This document shows positions 56,201 through 63,424 of a stretch of 64,000 nt of DNA, in pieces; position 1 is the stretch's first letter, and each line of letters starts with the position of its first letter. The translations under genes and the position numbers were made by a program. This DNA is from Liolophura sinensis. Taxonomy: Eukaryota; Mollusca; Polyplacophora; Chitonida; Chitonidae. The notes beneath the pieces are model-generated. The model was given only the letters and a program-made list of their open reading frames with translations. It was not told the DNA's origin and did no database searches. The DNA is taken from NCBI RefSeq assembly GCF_032854445.1, contig NC_088298.1, positions 12,017,504-12,081,503 of the forward strand, given 5' to 3'.

Positions 56201-59200
56201 ATGTACTACTTAGTACTGTGTGCAGGCCAACCTTAAAAACAATTTTTTGGGGTCAACACTGAGATTATCAGATAAAAATATAATTGGCCAGGAGAGAATT
56301 TGCTGTTTTTAAAATCTAACTTATGAAAAAATACAGAGCCCTTAAAGAAATTCATATGGAGACAAAAATTCAAAATTCCCTCAATAATTTCAGTAGTGGA
56401 CTTTTTTTTTTGGGGTGTGGGGGGGGGGGGGGGTCAGTGGACTTTTTTGGGAGGGTCAGTGGGTGATGCCTAACACACATATTTCTAAGCTTGGTGTATA
56501 GGGCATTACACATATACATGCTAACAGTTTTTTCACATACATGTACAGTGTTTTACCTGGATTGCAAGGTGGCTTAACTCTGATAAAACAAAGCTATTTT
56601 GGGTGTGCAAGTTAACTTTAAACTTGCCAATGTTTTCTATGTGTATGTACAGAAGACTGATGTGCAGCTAGGTGGTGAACTTACTGCTTTCTCTGTCTGT
56701 AGGAAACAAATACAAGAAAGTTCTTTTAGACAAAGTTCAAGCAATAAAAGCAATAAAAATAAAACAAAAACAGAGAAAAGCCGAAAACATTGGTTTGTAA
56801 ATGGAAACGTTTGTCAATTTCTATTAAACATATAAAATAAACAGAAAATACTGTTGAGCAGAAATTTGGTTGCAGGAAAAATAAACAATACACAACGCTT
56901 AATTACTGTCCAGAGAGTTGAAACCATCAGTGACTGAATACTAAAAGTAAATGAAAAAAATAAGCGCAAATTCATAATAGCTGTGACATTTTTCAAAAAA
57001 TGGAGATGCCGTTTTGTACCCTGGCAACTCAAACATTGTAAGGGAAGGGTCCTTGTTGGGAAACAGTAGATACAGTGACTTACAAAATGTTCATGTCAAA
57101 ATTAAACATTCACTTGTAGCTCGCAGGTACTGCCTGTGTCTTTGTCACCCAATTGCCTCGCAGCACATAGTCAGTACAATCTACACAACCATATATGCAT
57201 ACATCTTTTTCTAACAGCTTAAAGGGCAAAAAAACATAAAAATGATGCCAAAACCAGATGAAAGAGCATCAAAACACATTTGCAAATATGGTCTTTAATA
57301 TTTTTTTGGATTTTTGTTTTTCAAGAGACAAAGGTATTTGAAAATATTTTTGTATGGTGGGTATTAGAGACCAACTTTTGGTATTTATCGTTGTTGCATA
57401 ATAATGTTCTAAATAAGGATGTGATGCTTGTCTAATAAATTTATTTGAATGTAAATTTGTTGTTTATATCGACACATATGCATTTAACCTAAATTATGAT
57501 AACATTTATAAACATATTAAAAATATAAATATGATCCAAATTGAGGGTTAATACATTTGTTAGCTGGAAAAAACAAATTCTAGTGCAAACATATTTATTA
57601 AACCTGTGTAACATCCTCATTTATGACATTATTAAACAAAAACTATAAATACCAAAAGGTGGTCCCACATACAAAAATTATTTTCAAGCGTCTTTTTCTC
57701 TATGTGGAAAAAAAAATTTGAAGACCACATTTAGGGATAACTTTTGACGCTCTTTCACCTGAACTTTATGTCATTTTTATGTTTTCTCCACTTTTAAAAA
57801 ATAAATCACATATACAGTATCAGCATGTAGAGTAAAACATGCTTCCCCCAAAACACACCCAGCATGTGCACCATATCGCATATGTACATGTGAATGGTCC
57901 CCTTCCAGCTGTGTATTACCACATCTCAGGCGGTCAGTTTTACTGATAATTGTAACACACACTTACCCATATAACAGCCCACCCATGAGAGCAGCAGCCC
58001 ACCCATGAGTGCAGCAGCCCACCCATGAGTGTAGTAGTCAACCCATGAGTGTAAAAGCTCGCCCATGAGTGCAGAAGCCAACCTATGAGTGTAGAAGCTC
58101 ACCCATGAGTGCAGAAGCCCACCCATGAGTGCAGCAGGCCACCCAAGAGTGCAGCAGCCCACCCATGAGTGTAGCAGGCCATCCATGAGTGTAGAAGCTC
58201 ACCCATGAGTGCAGAAGCCCACCCATGAGTGCAGCAGGCCACCCAAGAGTGCAGCAGCCCACCCATGAGTGTAGCAGGCCATCCATGAGTGTAGAAGCTC
58301 ACCCATGAGTGCAGAAGCCCACCCATGAGTGTAGCAGCACACCTATGAGTATAACAAACCACCCATCAGAATTATGTCCCTGCTAACTTGCCAATACTGC
58401 AGCTGACTTGCATGAATTGCAAACTGTTCCTCTACACACAAACAGTTCACTTACAAATATAACTGGTCACTCCAGTGAAACAATCCACTAACCAGTATAT
58501 AAAGTCCATGCATCAGTATAACAGCCCACCCACCAACATTACAGCTCACTTACCAGTAGAGCAACCCACTCACTTACACAGCAGCTCACTTACCAACAGC
58601 CCACCCAACATAAGAACAGTCAACCCAATAAACTAACAGTGCAAAAGCCCACCCATCAGCAGCAGCCACACATATGTATAACTTACACTTTTTAAAGCAT
58701 TTCATTAGCCCCTAAAAGCCATTTCATAAAAACAGGCATATTTAGATGTATCAACACTCTGTCTTGTGGTCTAAGCAGCCTGAAATTGAAAGCGCTGCAT
58801 CATTCCTGCAATGAAACAAATCTTGGCCATTTATATGTATAATTTACACTTGATGACAACACAACATCAGTCTACATCATGCAGACTAGGTAAGCGTGGC
58901 AGCTGTTTACATCTGGCTTTACCTGGACAGTTGATTGAATGTACAAACTCCAATACCTGGGTGTTGATTTAAGCAGAGATTCTGAAGTAAGTACAGTAGA
59001 TACACATCCTTTGTAAGACTCCTAATGGCACTATTTGTGATACTTCCCAAAGCATGCTGTCTGGCATACAGCAATACAAAAGGAGATAAACTGTGGTCCT
59101 AACTACTTCTAGCATCTCAATGAGAGGTCCCCTTCCTTTTTACCATCTCTCATCTCACACAGGTGTTATAATCACCTGTCCCGCTTGTTTGCATCCATAT

Positions 59201-61923
59201 ATCTATCCATACTAAGCTACAACATCTGTGGTCTCAATGACACTTATTACTGTCACCATCTCCAGGTCCGCCCAGTTCTAAAATGGAGTCCCAATGAGTG
59301 CACCTGTTGTCTCATCCAGTTACAACATTTCTAGTCCCACTTAATTACACCCATATTTAATGTAGTTCCACCCAGATACAACACTGCTAGTCCCACGAGT
59401 ACACCCAATGTCTCTTCTAGTCACAACATCTGGTCTAGTTACAACATTTGGTTACAAACTAATTTTTATGTAGTGTCACCCAGTTATAGAATTTGTAGTC
59501 AGCCTCAAGTCAAGGAATCTGTAGGCGCATCCAGTCACAGCATCTGTAGTCCCACCCAGCCACAGCATCTGTAGTCCCACCCTGTCACAGCATCTGTAGT
59601 CCCACCCAGTCACAGCATCTGTAGTCCCACCCAGTTGCAGCATCTGTAATCCCACCTAGCTGCAGCATTTGTAGCCCCACCCAGTTACAGTATGTGGTCC
59701 CACCTAGTCACACCATCTGTAGTCCCACCCAACCACAGCATCTGTAGTCCTACCATATTACAGCATCTATAGCCCCACCAAGTTACAGTATCTATAGTCC
59801 CACCCAATCACAGTATCTGTAGTCCCACCGAGCTGCAGCATCTGTAGTCTCACCCAGTCACAGCATCTGTAGTCCTACCCAATTATAGCATCTGTAACCC
59901 CATCAAGTCACAGCATCTGTAGTCCCACCAAGTTACAGTATCTGTAGTACCACCCAGTCACAGTATCTGTGGTCCCACCCAGTCAGAGCATCTGTAGTCC
60001 CACCCAGTCACAGTATCTGTGGGCCCACCCAGTCACAGCTTCTGTAGTCCCACCCAATTAGAGCATATGTTGCCCCACCCAGTCACAGTATCTGTGGTCC
60101 CACCCAGTCACAGCATCTGTAGTCCCACCCAGTCGCAGTATCTGGAGTCCCACCCAATTAGAGCCTCTACTCCCTTCTGATTACACTCATATCTCCTCCA
60201 GTGTCCCTTACCACAAATAGTGCAGATGATAGCGAGGAGGTATGCTCTGCATATGACCAAAGGTAGCCTTTAATGGTACAAATATCAGAAAAGCTTACCT
60301 GTAAGAGCTAATGCTGACAGAGCAAACCATGTCACTAACTTGTCCTTGTCACCATAAAGTTCTATCATTTACAGATATGCATTATGATATCCATGCACAT
60401 TGCTATATCTCATTTACAGCTACAAAGCACTCATACAGCCATATCATCAAGAACTAAATTGTCTATGTTTTATTTTCACTGCCACAAGTGGATGCAATAC
60501 TCGAGTGGGATCTAGAGCAGCCAAATCCAAGCAGCTGCCAGACTTCCTAACCTGGCTCAGCCAAGGTCTCACAACCTGCAAACAAATTTGGTCAATGGAA
60601 GACAAAAAGAAATGCACAAAGCTTGTAAATAGGGAAAAAAATGCAATAAAGCACATGCAGGGGTCCATCCTCTAGAAAAAGGGGGCTAAAACATCAATGG
60701 GAGCACTCAGTGAAATGTAAAGGTGTTAAAATACAACTTGCACAAAGCACTAATTTCAACCCAAAGTGGATGTCTGACGATAAGACGAAACGGGTATGTG
60801 GGGGGACGGGCGGGGCGATAATGAAGTGTTGGGAGGGTAGGAGAGAGACAAAAGTAACAGATCTGTTGAGAATGAAAACAGGAAGAATTGAGGATGCAGG
60901 TAGAGAAGAGGAACTGACATATTGTAAACAGGCAGGTATTAAACTGCCGTCACATTTGATGAGGATTCAACTTACCAATATGCAACAGGTCACACAGCTT
61001 TTATATCACTCATGACACATATCATTCAAAATGAAATAAAGACAATCACAACTCTGAAGGAAAAAAATGAAAAACTAAATAAGGGAAGAAATTAAAAAAA
61101 AAAAACAAGAGAACCAGATATCTTCATTTCAGACTACAACAATTAGTCTACCATACTAATGAGTGCTTCTTTCCAGTTATGACATCTAGAACAACCCAAA
61201 CTGCATTCCACTCAAATTTACAAACTTCACTTTTTCAACAGAATTTTGTGAAGAGAAACTTTCTCCCCAATTATGGCTTTTTTATTTTCTAACAATGACA
61301 ACGAATTATTAATTTCGATTCATACAGGATTTTACATCACCGCATTGAAAAATAATGAAGCAATCTTAACTCAGTATTAGAAACACAAGCAGAAACTCTC
61401 ATTTAAAATTTACAGAATTTTACTTCATATTTAAAATATAAACTTAGCTCAAGATGGTGACCATTTTAAAAGCTTGTGCTAAGATGTGATGAGAATTTAA
61501 AGAGAGAGTCAGACAGGAGAGAAACGGGGAATAGACAGTTCATTTGAGAAAGGACATCAATGGCGCAAGACAGGATAAACCATCCTTGGAACATTAAAAA
61601 AATTAATGAATCAAGTGGGTTAATGTGAAGTTAGTAAAATTGTTAGTTAAAATGAAGAAACAAATAAAAAAAAAACGAACAAACCAAAAAAAAAAAGATA
61701 TCACTCATAAAATTCACACGTGCCACCCAAGCATCATGGGTAATATTAGTGCTGTGTGCAAAAACGTAAGTGACACCTTTTAGGCACATGTGTCCTCTTT
61801 CGCTCCCGCGAGCCAGCGTTGGGGTAATGGCGAGCGGGCGAGTGCTCCGCAGACTGCATAGGAGATGAGTCAGAGTTTGCTTCCGTATACGCACTGTCAA
61901 CGTTGCTAGCATTTTGTGAATGC
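31819..61923 (-). CDS. PDE1: PDE1-type cyclic nucleotide phosphodiesterase (16 visible exons)
   Basis: Sixteen minus-strand exons, all GT/AG and all in phase, give 793 visible residues. Residues 1-119 are an unrecognised N-terminal extension; about 120-515 match the PDE1 regulatory edge and catalytic domain; 516-793 are a low-complexity tail. Catalytic motifs present are PYHNLLHGADVAQTVH, IHDFEHTGTTNNFH, NDKAVLENHH, HCADISHPAK and AESQIGFIEFIVDPSFTVMG with the invariant glutamine. PDE1 enzymes hydrolyse cAMP and cGMP in the cytosol and are switched on by calcium/calmodulin. The initiating ATG is not certain and may lie in an exon above 61923. Members of PDE4, PDE7 and PDE8 lack the EVRDWLA...EEKPRFRS region seen here, so PDE1 is the best assignment. 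Confidence -1.
32345..34710. other. PDE1 intron, nothing recognised
   Basis: AT-rich sequence with no recognised array, transposon or exon. Short ORFs occur on both strands without motifs. Confidence -1.
34713..34952 (+). mobile_element. SINE family 1, full length
   Basis: The intact head ggcctccgtgactcagttgg is followed by the whole body and a caaataaataaat tail. It is among the best-preserved copies in the window. Confidence -1.
35051..35166. repeat. 116-bp near-perfect inverted repeat (fold-back)
   Basis: The left arm starts ggtaactcagtgataggata and the right arm ends tatcctatcactgagtaacc. Arms of about 54 bases pair with only a few mismatches around a tiny loop near 35106-35111. It could be a small hairpin MITE or the source of a stem-loop RNA. 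It lies in the 8.6-kb PDE1 intron. Confidence -1.
35170..37050. other. PDE1 intron, nothing recognised
   Basis: No array, transposon or exon signal that I could support. Confidence -1.
37060..37290 (+). repeat. About 48-bp tandem repeat, five irregular copies
   Basis: Units share cagtgaaatcacgaaggtca, ctgattct and agctgtca. The 92-aa plus-strand ORF here comes from the repeat. Confidence -1.
37300..38830. other. PDE1 intron, nothing recognised
   Basis: AT-rich, no supported feature. Confidence -1.
38835..39005 (+). repeat. Degenerate short tandem repeat (about 24-30 bp)
   Basis: About six irregular copies of a unit with tggcattgctaatgtta, some with catcact inserted. Confidence -1.
39010..40050. 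other. PDE1 intron, nothing recognised
   Basis: No recognised element. A short C-run and A-runs occur near 39370-39410. Confidence -1.
40051..40181 (-). CDS. Possible alternative last exon of PDE1
   Basis: The minus-strand acceptor ttttaattttag ends at 40182. Reading in the phase left by the 40908 donor gives SGRNADKMVNKVLGKKQEIL then DLNVRLRKGFHLLEF and a TAG at 40051-40053, exactly 43 codons including stop. Phase and acceptor fit, and the composition looks protein-like. There is no known motif, so this is a candidate only. Confidence -1.
40908..41144 (-). CDS. PDE1: PDE1 exon 15: acidic low-complexity tail
   Basis: The minus-strand acceptor ends tcccag at 41145; donor gtaagg begins at 40907; phase 1-1. 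It encodes an E/S/D-rich stretch starting DAQERALQEGHQEQ and ending AVDIKPLVKG. If this donor is skipped the frame stops after KVSR. Confidence -1.
41543..41720 (+). mobile_element. SINE family 1, 3' part
   Basis: Starts agctcatgctggcttcctct and ends acggcgtaaaacaccg with an aaataaataaa tail. It lies in a PDE1 intron, antisense to the gene. Confidence -1.
42496..42576 (-). CDS. PDE1: PDE1 exon 14: conserved C-terminal helix
   Basis: The minus-strand acceptor ends ctcag at 42577; donor gtgaga begins at 42495; phase 1-1. It encodes GKRYTLKRPWGEHLSANKQY then WKERAAK. It corresponds in position and pattern to the WTEVVHINRERWR-type helix after the catalytic domain in PDE1. Confidence -1.
42676..43028 (+). 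mobile_element. SINE family 2 with tRNA-like head
   Basis: The head gatagcacagttggtagagc is a good A box and the following gggtcaatcctgg a B-box-like element. The body ends gttaaaccccaagcactcac with a (tcac)n tail. It differs in sequence from family 1 and is antisense to PDE1. Confidence -1.
43585..44085 (+). repeat. 29-bp minisatellite, about 17 copies
   Basis: The unit is catactcaaatcacacacat followed by gttgcaaat, with tactc/taccc and acat/cctg alternation. All three plus frames stay open over it, producing false ORFs of 77-149 aa. It ends about 145 bases downstream (in gene sense) of PDE1 exon 13. Confidence -1.
44231..44452 (-). CDS. PDE1: PDE1 exon 13: end of catalytic domain and Gln-rich linker
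   Basis: The minus-strand acceptor ends ttacag at 44453; donor gtatga begins at 44230; phase 1-1. It encodes GFIEFIVDPSFTVMGDMLEK, the last catalytic helix, then a QQQLQQQQ run and SSLNSRPPTPRTPTSPG, a proline-directed phosphorylation-like region. Confidence -1.
44817..44898 (-). CDS. PDE1: PDE1 exon 12: catalytic core with invariant Gln
   Basis: The minus-strand acceptor ends aacag at 44899; donor gtgagt begins at 44816; phase 0 in, 1 out. It encodes GDREQAQGLPFSPLCDRKNT then LVAESQI. The glutamine of AESQI+GFI is the purine-binding residue of class I PDEs. Confidence -1.
45150..45262 (+). repeat. About 22-bp AT-rich tandem repeat
   Basis: Five to six copies of ggatactattttgga with an aataatgg or attaatgg joint. 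Confidence -1.
45588..45708 (-). CDS. PDE1: PDE1 exon 11: HCADISHPAK
   Basis: The minus-strand acceptor ends tttcag at 45709; donor gtcagg begins at 45587; phase 2 in, 0 out. It encodes IDKSKALSLVVHCADISHPA then KDLALHINWTERLLEEFFRQ. The aspartate of ADISHP coordinates catalytic metal. Confidence -1.
46089..46190 (-). CDS. PDE1: PDE1 exon 10: MVLATDMSYHF
   Basis: The minus-strand acceptor ends gccag at 46191; donor gtgagt begins at 46088; phase 2-2. It encodes EFRSLVIDMVLATDMSYHFQ then QIKNMKNLLSMPE, typical of PDE1. Confidence -1.
46262..46680 (+). repeat. 36-bp minisatellite, about 11 copies
   Basis: Units share gatacatactgtagtgatg and aaaatacattgtcatc. Because the unit is a multiple of three, frames are open on both strands (110 aa plus, 72-86 aa minus). 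It starts about 70 bases from the acceptor of PDE1 exon 10, on its intron side. Confidence -1.
47207..47332 (-). CDS. PDE1: PDE1 exon 9: NDKAVLENHH
   Basis: The minus-strand acceptor ends tttcag at 47333; donor gtatgt begins at 47206; phase 2-2. It encodes SELALLYNDKAVLENHHISS then FKMFKEEEYNILANLSREEY. The NDxAVLENHH motif is diagnostic for class I PDEs. Confidence -1.
47335..47577 (-). repeat. 30-bp pyrimidine-tract minisatellite abutting a splice acceptor
   Basis: In gene sense about eight units of ctttttaaacctcttcctta plus catatctttc run directly into the real acceptor catatctttcag of PDE1 exon 9. Only the last unit gains the AG. The array thus extends the polypyrimidine tract to about 240 bases. 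Confidence -1.
48097..48316 (-). mobile_element. SINE family 1, diverged, reverse
   Basis: The minus-strand head is degraded (catggccaagtggttaccat) and the body is strongly mutated. The family is still clear from the gtgaaatattcttcagtacg end. It stops about 30 bases short of PDE1 exon 8. Confidence -1.
48349..48449 (-). CDS. PDE1: PDE1 exon 8: HD motif IHDFEHTGTTNNFH
   Basis: The minus-strand acceptor ends tttcag at 48450; donor gtgagt begins at 48348; phase 0 in, 2 out. It encodes QWLTDLEVFATLIAALIHDF then EHTGTTNNFHIMT. It carries the central metal-binding HD motif of the PDE superfamily. Confidence -1.
48785..49020 (-). repeat. 28-bp tandem array of exon end plus splice donor, about 8 copies
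   Basis: In gene sense the end of exon 7 and its donor (cagagcaaaatggggg + taagttctcaca) are repeated. Intact GT positions on the plus strand lie at 48995 (used), 48939, 48911, 48883, 48855 and 48799; two copies (near 48967 and 48827) have lost the GT. Reading past the first donor meets TAA two units on. Confidence -1.
48997..49137 (-). CDS. PDE1: PDE1 exon 7: HNLLHGADV motif
   Basis: The minus-strand acceptor ends ccacag at 49138; donor gtaagt begins at 48996; phase 0-0, 47 codons. It encodes INTTTLDSFLMHLEQGYSKY then QNPYHNLLHGADVAQTVH and ends LTQSKMG. The first HNxxH metal-binding motif is intact. Confidence -1.
49624..49740 (-). CDS. PDE1: PDE1 exon 6: catalytic-domain start
   Basis: The minus-strand acceptor ends ttcacag at 49741; donor gtgagt begins at 49623; phase 0-0. 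It encodes NLDDWSFNVFSVSDAGDGHA then IKFVGYELLQKYDLITKFK, matching the DKWSFDVF...ALKFIFYELLTRYDL pattern of PDE1. Confidence -1.
49850..50190 (+). repeat. 42-bp minisatellite, about 8 copies
   Basis: Units share acacataaaagtgcagctg, ttatactgtggcttctaaca and ctaac. It begins about 110 bases on the intron side of the PDE1 exon 6 acceptor. Confidence -1.
50768..50935 (-). mobile_element. SINE family 1, 5'-truncated, reverse
   Basis: The (atttattt)n at the left is the tail. The copy ends near cccacgtacggc without the tRNA head, about 40 bases from PDE1 exon 5. Confidence -1.
50978..51044 (-). CDS. PDE1: PDE1 exon 5: IYRRMSSSVGLHVPP
   Basis: The minus-strand acceptor ends tttcag at 51045; donor gtaaga begins at 50977; phase 2 in, 0 out. 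Correct phase gives IYRRMSSSVGLHVPPNVLLL LK, parallel to MYRRTSNMVGLSYPP in vertebrate PDE1; other frames are misleadingly open. Confidence -1.
51745..52010 (-). mobile_element. SINE family 1, near full length, reverse
   Basis: The minus-strand head ggcctccctggctcagttgg is intact. The tail is the (ttta)n near 51748. Confidence -1.
52173..52355 (-). CDS. PDE1: PDE1 exon 4: EVRDWLA / EEKPRFRS region
   Basis: The minus-strand acceptor ends gttag at 52356; donor gtaggt begins at 52172; phase 2-2. It encodes RLCDEDDELSEVEPDAVPSE, VRDWLALTFTRSMSNIKRR and EEKPRFRSVAHAIRAGIMV. This region precedes the catalytic domain only in PDE1 and, in mammals, includes the second calmodulin-binding segment; that function here is inferred. 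Confidence -1.
53095..53525 (+). repeat. 31/32-bp minisatellite, about 14 copies
   Basis: Units of aaaatgataatgctatagac then tatgtttcccaa or tatgttttcccaa; the extra T makes the 32-bp form. It lies in the PDE1 intron between exons 3 and 4. Confidence -1.
53604..53828 (+). other. Open frame of 74 codons without ATG, unrecognised
   Basis: From a TGA at 53601 to a TGA at 53826 the plus strand is open. It reads with lysine- and tryptophan-rich sequence such as KVGIIWLDVDKVACLYEAVY and ending WEEVWKN. It has no start codon and no clear splice acceptor. It could be a relic of a transposon or gene, or chance. I do not assign a function. Confidence -1.
53948..54010 (-). CDS. PDE1: PDE1 exon 3: short N-terminal exon
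   Basis: The minus-strand acceptor (cctcctctctctaag) ends at 54011; donor gtaagt begins at 53947; 63 nt, phase 2-2. It encodes LKISGRARKVSRYCSTDDFF P and runs straight into RLCDEDDELSE of exon 4. The basic stretch with a serine before the acidic region could be a calmodulin-binding or kinase site, by inference. The plus-strand open frame here is its shadow. Confidence -1.
54020..55250. other. PDE1 intron, AT microsatellites only
   Basis: (TATAT)n runs occur near 54275-54295 and 54770-54810. Otherwise nothing was recognised. Confidence -1.
55260..55409 (-). CDS. PDE1: PDE1 exon 2: conserved-looking N-terminal exon of unknown fold
   Basis: The minus-strand acceptor (attagtattattcag) ends at 55410; donor gtaagt begins at 55259; 150 nt, phase 2-2. 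It encodes PVFGESVDLPTKNLFLMMAI, then YHVITQPCNYEFCKTAQKHV and KHLHGYSER. A Cys/His-rich cluster (C..C...H...H..H..C, the last Cys split to exon 3) is notable. It does not match the vertebrate PDE1 N terminus. In-frame ATGs within it could also serve as an internal start. Confidence -1.
55584..56120 (-). mobile_element. MITE copy B, TTAA-flanked
   Basis: This 537-bp element has TTAA at both ends (55584-55587, 56117-56120) and terminal inverted repeats AGGAGAAG / CTTCTCCT. It is homologous to 1318-1891 in reverse orientation. The ends are cleaner here than in copy A. ORFs at 55608-55901 and 55908-56120 are chance frames in the element. Confidence -1.
56400..56440 (+). other. Long G-run
   Basis: A run of about 16 consecutive G after ggggtgtgg, preceded by a T-run. 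It is a possible G-quadruplex or an assembly-sensitive homopolymer in a PDE1 intron. Confidence -1.
56441..57220. other. PDE1 intron, nothing recognised
   Basis: AT-rich with no supported feature. Confidence -1.
57222..57786. mobile_element. 560-bp palindromic (hairpin) element, MITE-like
   Basis: The two halves are inverted copies. Left pieces aacataaaaatgatgcc, gaaagagcatcaaaac, accaacttttggtatttat and ataaggatgtgatgc correspond in reverse to right pieces atgtcatttttatg, acgctctttcacc, aataccaaaaggtggtcc and gtaacatcctcatt. Arms are about 260 bases with a small centre near 57500. No coding capacity was seen. Confidence -1.
57970..58375 (+). repeat. 20-bp minisatellite with 100-bp higher-order repeat
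   Basis: The unit is acccatgagtgcagcagccc with a few variants. The variant order repeats every five units: acccaagagt occurs at 58141 and again at 58241 with the same following variants. Minus-strand ORFs (HSWVGCCTLGWPAALMGG-like) are artefacts. Confidence -1.
58376..59510. other. PDE1 intron, decayed repeat edges
   Basis: Contains scattered cagcccacc- and tcacttaccag-like fragments related to the flanking arrays, otherwise nothing recognised. Confidence -1.
59515..60175 (+). repeat. 25-bp minisatellite, about 26 copies
   Basis: The unit is cacagcatctgtagtcccac followed by ccagt, with moderate divergence and several 24-26 bp copies. Confidence -1.
60180..61770. other. PDE1 intron, no supported gene
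   Basis: Plus-strand ORFs at 60400-60675 (91 aa) and 60710-61015 (101 aa) have no recognisable motif and no promoter or splice context. A minus-strand acceptor-like tttgtttgcag near 60590 is followed by a 24-nt open block, too short to call. Confidence -1.
61777..61923 (-). CDS. PDE1: PDE1 exon 1 (visible): low-complexity N-terminal exon
   Basis: The minus-strand acceptor ctttctag ends at 61924; the donor gtgtca at 61776 is weak; 147 nt, phase 2-2. It encodes HSQNASNVDSAYTEANSDSS then PMQSAEHSPARHYPNAGSRE and RKRTHVPK, a Ser/Glu/Pro-rich disordered-type segment ending basic. The phase fits exon 2 (AG + G). It is the least certain of the PDE1 exons. Confidence -1.
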
Positions 61924-62410
61924 CTAGAAAGGATTGGACAACAGAAAGACACAATAACAGGTTATGAGAGAAGAAAGAGAGACACTGAGATGGAGAATGA
62001 GCTACGTGTCAAGCCTTTACCAGCAAACTGTGCACATGTGCTTGTAGATGTCTGAATGACAGTCTGGGATTCAGAAATCTGAAACGTGATACCAGGTGTA
62101 AGTCAGAAATGTCTGTGTGATAGCACGTGTAAGTCTGATAGCATGTATAGGTCAGAATTGTATTTGTGATACATGTGTAAATTAAAAATATTTTCGTGAT
62201 AGTACAACTAAGTCAGAATGTTTGTGTGATAGCATGCGTAAGTCAGAATTGTTTGCCATCTGTTTGTTGTTGTTTGTTTTGTTCTAGAGTTTGGACTGCA
62301 CATGTAACATAACCACCTGGTGAACTTGAATGAACTAAGACTTGACTTAGCCTCTGCACACATAAAAGATTTGACTATGACACGAAATCATTACAAGTAA
62401 AAGCTTATGG
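61924..62410. other. 5' intron side of PDE1 exon 1, possible short repeats
   Basis: Segments with gtgtgatagcatgtgtaagtc recur about every 35-40 bases between 62090 and 62245, a decayed short repeat. A donor-like gtaaagg (minus strand) near 62025 has no frame that joins exon 1 without a stop, except a 31-nt block with ATG. Confidence -1.
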
Positions 62411-62415
62411 AATTG

Positions 62416-63345
62416 TACATGAACAGCATGGTGGCAACTGGTGTAACAATTACCCATGGCAATGATGTGGATATTAACCATGGACAGCATGGTGGCAACT
62501 GGTGTAGAAATTACCCATGGCAATGATGTGGACATTACTCATGGACAGCATGGTGGCAAATGGTGTAACAATTACCCATGGCAATGATGTGGACATTACT
62601 CATGGACAGCATGGTGGCAAATGGTGTAACAATTAGCCATGGCAATGATGTGGATATTACCCATGGACAGCATGGTGGCAAATGGTGTAACAATTACCCA
62701 TGGCAATGATGTGGACATTACTCATGGACAGCATGGTGGCAAATGGTGTAACAATTAGCCATGGCAATGATGTGGATATTACCCATGGACAGCATGGTGG
62801 CAAATGGTGTAACAATTAGCCATGGCAATGATGTGGATATTACCCATGGACAGCATGGTGGCAACTGGTGTAACAATTAGCCATGGCAATGATGTGGACA
62901 TTACTCATGGACAGCATGGTGGCAAATGGTGTAACAATTAGCCATGGCAATGATGTGGATATTACCCATGGACAGCATGGTGGCAAATGGTGTAACAATT
63001 ACCCATGGCAATGATGTGGACATTACTCATGGACAGCATGGTGGCAAATGGTGTAACAATTAGCCATGGCAATGATGTGGATATTACCCATGGACAGCAT
63101 GGTGGCAAATGGTGTAACAATTAGCCATGGCAATGATGTGGATATTACCCATGGACAGCATGGTGGCAACTGGTGTAACAATTAGCCATGGCAATGATGT
63201 GGATATTACCCATGGACAGCATGGTGGCAACTGGTGTAACAGTTACCCGTGGCAATGATGTGGGTATTACCCATGGACAGCATGGTGGCAACTGGTGTAA
63301 CAATTACCCGTGGCAATGATGTGGATATTATCCATGTGAAACATG
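62416..63345 (+). repeat. 61-bp minisatellite, about 15 copies
   Basis: The unit contains catggacagcatggtggcaa, tggtgtaacaatta and cccatggcaatgatgtgga. The period is 61 bp (62541 to 62602). Two variant positions (aaat/aact and ttaccc/ttagcc) alternate in blocks, so higher-order structure is present. Confidence -1.
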
Positions 63346-63424
63346 ATGGCAGTGCACATATTGCAAATTGACATTGAAATGAATTAAACCAGAATTCCTG
63401 TACCAGTGTAGACAATATCTCAGT

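Noticed and set aside
57926-58362. Minus ORFs with GLLHSWVGCCT repeats
   Set aside because: Frames of the 20-bp minisatellite; no splice or promoter context.
60400-61015. Two plus ORFs of 91 and 101 aa
   Set aside because: No recognised domain, no splice partners and no repeat in other regions; too weak to call a gene.
62025-62084. Possible further 5' exon of PDE1 on the minus strand
   Set aside because: Donor gtaaag and acceptor ttcag are present, but the only frame matching exon 1 contains a TGA; only a very short ATG-containing block would fit.
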